Assembly: GCA_002049455.2 (NCBI GenBank)
Contig: KV918800.1
Span: 186,001 to 250,000 of the forward strand
Direction: 5' to 3'
Length of the DNA: 64,000 nt
DNA from: Porphyra umbilicalis
Taxonomy: Eukaryota; Rhodophyta; Bangiophyceae; Bangiales; Bangiaceae
In this document: positions 62,526 through 64,000 of the stretch, one piece after another
Numbering within the stretch: position 1 is the first letter of the stretch
Layout of the letters: the number at the start of each line of letters is the position of its first letter
Notes under the pieces: generated by a model
What the model was told of the DNA's origin: nothing
Seen by the model: only the letters and a program-made list of their open reading frames with translations
Database searches by the model: none
Position numbers and translations under genes: made by a program

Positions 62526-64000
62526 AACCGGAAAAGTGGCGACGAGGTGGGGGTGGGAGATAGGAGAAGGGTGGTTGAGGGAGGAGAAGGAAGAAGAGAA
62601 CCACAAGGGGCGAGATGCAGAGTAAGGCAGCTGCCCGGGATACCACGAGGGGGCGGCCGGCGGTACGGGTGAAGGGCAGCGGTGAAGTGGGTCGATCATC
62701 CCCTCCCCGCCATGGCGGCAGTCCCCCGCTTCGGTAAACCCGCGGGTGCGGCGGAGCGGGGACAAGCAGGGTACCTCCTAACACGCACGCCAAACGTCAC
62801 TGGTGGGACTTGTGGGCCCCCCACCCCCGCCAAACGGAGTATCGTTGGGAGGAGCACCGGGGGCGTCAAATTGTATCCTCTCCACTGAAACCTGCAGACC
62901 GCGGCGGGACGCCCCCGCCCAGATAGCGCCAGGCGGCCCGTCTCCCCGCATCCCCACGCCTCCCGAATCGCCGCCGCCCTCAGAGGCACTCGCCTCCCCT
63001 CTGTGACGCACGGTCCGAGAAAGCAGGATCGCCCACGACCCCCTTCACTCCACCGGGACGGTCAACCGGAGCCACGGATGACGTCCCGCGCCCTCCTCCC
63101 ACCCACCCGCCGCGGACGCCACCCGGGCCGCGGCGGCGGCGGTCGCGACGACGGTGGCGCCTGGTAGACGCCGCCCGCGGGGGTGCCGACAGCCGGTCTA
63201 CGGTGAGTGGGTTGCAGCACTTAGTGGGCGGAGAGGTGGGGCGTGCAGGCGATTCATCGCGCCGCCGACCCACCGTACCCCCAAAATCCCCCCACATTCC
63301 CGCTGGCCCCGCCGACACTGGATGGCACGGACAACCGTCGGCCACCATCGGTGGTCCTCGACGGTGCTATGCGCGGCGGCGGGCGGGTGCAACGCACCAG
63401 GCAGCGCCGCGCCCGGGCGGGCCGGGAGGGAGGGGTTCTCCACGAACGCAGTCCTTCCCTCGTTGCCGCCGCCCCTCGGCTATCCGTGCAAAAGCCAGCG
63501 TGGCAGCACCCATGGCGCTTTCCACTGTTTCTTTCGCTTTCGTCCCCGCCACCCCTATTTGGCAGGTGTGGCCGTTTTCATGGCGCTCTCTGCCGTCTTC
63601 CACTGGCCCCCCACCCAACACGCCGTCTAGTCACGTCCCGGGTGCGGGCGACGCTGTGGGGCATTCCGACACTGTGTGCTCCCCCCACCGACCCGTGTCC
63701 CGCGGACCCGCAGTAGTGGGGCGCCGTCAACCGGCCGCCTCACCACCCACCACGACGCGACGCGGCCGCGGTACCCACCCCTCTCGCCCGCGGACAGCCG
63801 CCCGCGCGGGTCCACCGGCGGCGACAGGGCACCCCGTCCCGCCCCCACCCTCCCCGCGTTCCGCCGCGCTCACCGCACGTCGGCCGCAGAAGCCAACCAA
63901 CTAGCGCCCTGCTTCCAGTCCCCCCCCCCAGAATCCCCCCCCGACCCCCTCCCTCCGATGCCGTGGCGCAGCGGCGGCGCTCGCTGCCTGAAACCGCTCG
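62526..64000. other. Right end, no supported gene
   Basis: Frames on both strands are Pro/Arg/Gly-rich and change every few hundred bases. A minus-strand stretch near 63450-63600 (ETVESAMGAATLAFARIAEG) could be an exon, but no start, splice site or family supports it. Confidence 0.35.

Noticed and set aside
1-64000. CRISPR arrays, rRNA or tRNA genes
   Set aside because: No regularly spaced short repeats with unique spacers were seen, and I recognised no rRNA segment or tRNA cloverleaf; the window is eukaryotic in character.

Overview
This window looks like nuclear DNA of a GC-rich eukaryote. It has spliced genes with introns of about 190-280 bp, chromodomain Ty3/gypsy retrotransposons, PIF/Harbinger, hAT-like, tyrosine-recombinase and Mutator-like DNA elements, and many GC-rich minisatellites. 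Six of the eight introns I could place on protein grounds start with GTACGT. My best guess is a bangiophyte red alga (Porphyra/Pyropia type). That is inference from composition, intron style and repeat content; no ribosomal or organelle marker is present to prove it.

Left part (1-6.6 kb): a minus-strand membrane-protein fragment runs off the left edge. Next to it lies a cysteine-rich secreted-protein gene broken by three in-frame stops. A three-exon minus-strand orphan gene (2976-6016) encodes a nuclear-type coiled-coil protein. 6.6-13.8 kb: a nearly pristine Ty3/gypsy chromovirus (LTRs 901 bp with one visible difference, TSD TGTCA) carries an extra two-zinc-finger reading frame before gag and a clear -1 frameshift heptamer between gag and pol. 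14-18 kb: a 168-bp Tourist/Harbinger-like MITE (TSD TTA) and a large foldback element with a 19-bp minisatellite core.

19.3-22 kb: a complete six-exon S1 (chymotrypsin-fold) serine protease with signal peptide, propeptide and an unusual acidic insert. 22-28 kb: two hypothetical membrane proteins and a duplicated repeat block. 28-37.8 kb: a Mutator-like element with an 11-bp TSD and a second Ty3/gypsy element (LTRs 502/503 bp, TSD GCCAT), both interrupting one older reading frame. The second retroelement has lost the first half of reverse transcriptase in frame and carries a long antisense reading frame before its 3' LTR. 38-41.3 kb: a second foldback element of the 19-bp minisatellite family, holding an almost perfect inverted repeat with arms of about 750 bp.

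43-53 kb: a PIF/Harbinger gene pair, a Myb/SANT-like protein (45010-46752) and a Plant_tran-type DDE transposase (50776-52650, minus), separated by GC-rich repeats including a 325-bp tandem array. 53.3-54.6 kb: a non-autonomous hAT-like element. 56.5-57.9 kb: a degenerate tandem array of about 329 bp. 58.7-61.8 kb: a divergent pair, a Crypton-like tyrosine recombinase with one intron and an ORF resembling the GCR1-type DNA-binding domain. The last kilobase holds no gene I can support.

The window is therefore mostly accessory, transposon-built sequence with only a few candidate host genes (the S1 protease, the orphan coiled-coil gene, and the membrane proteins near 23 kb and 26 kb).
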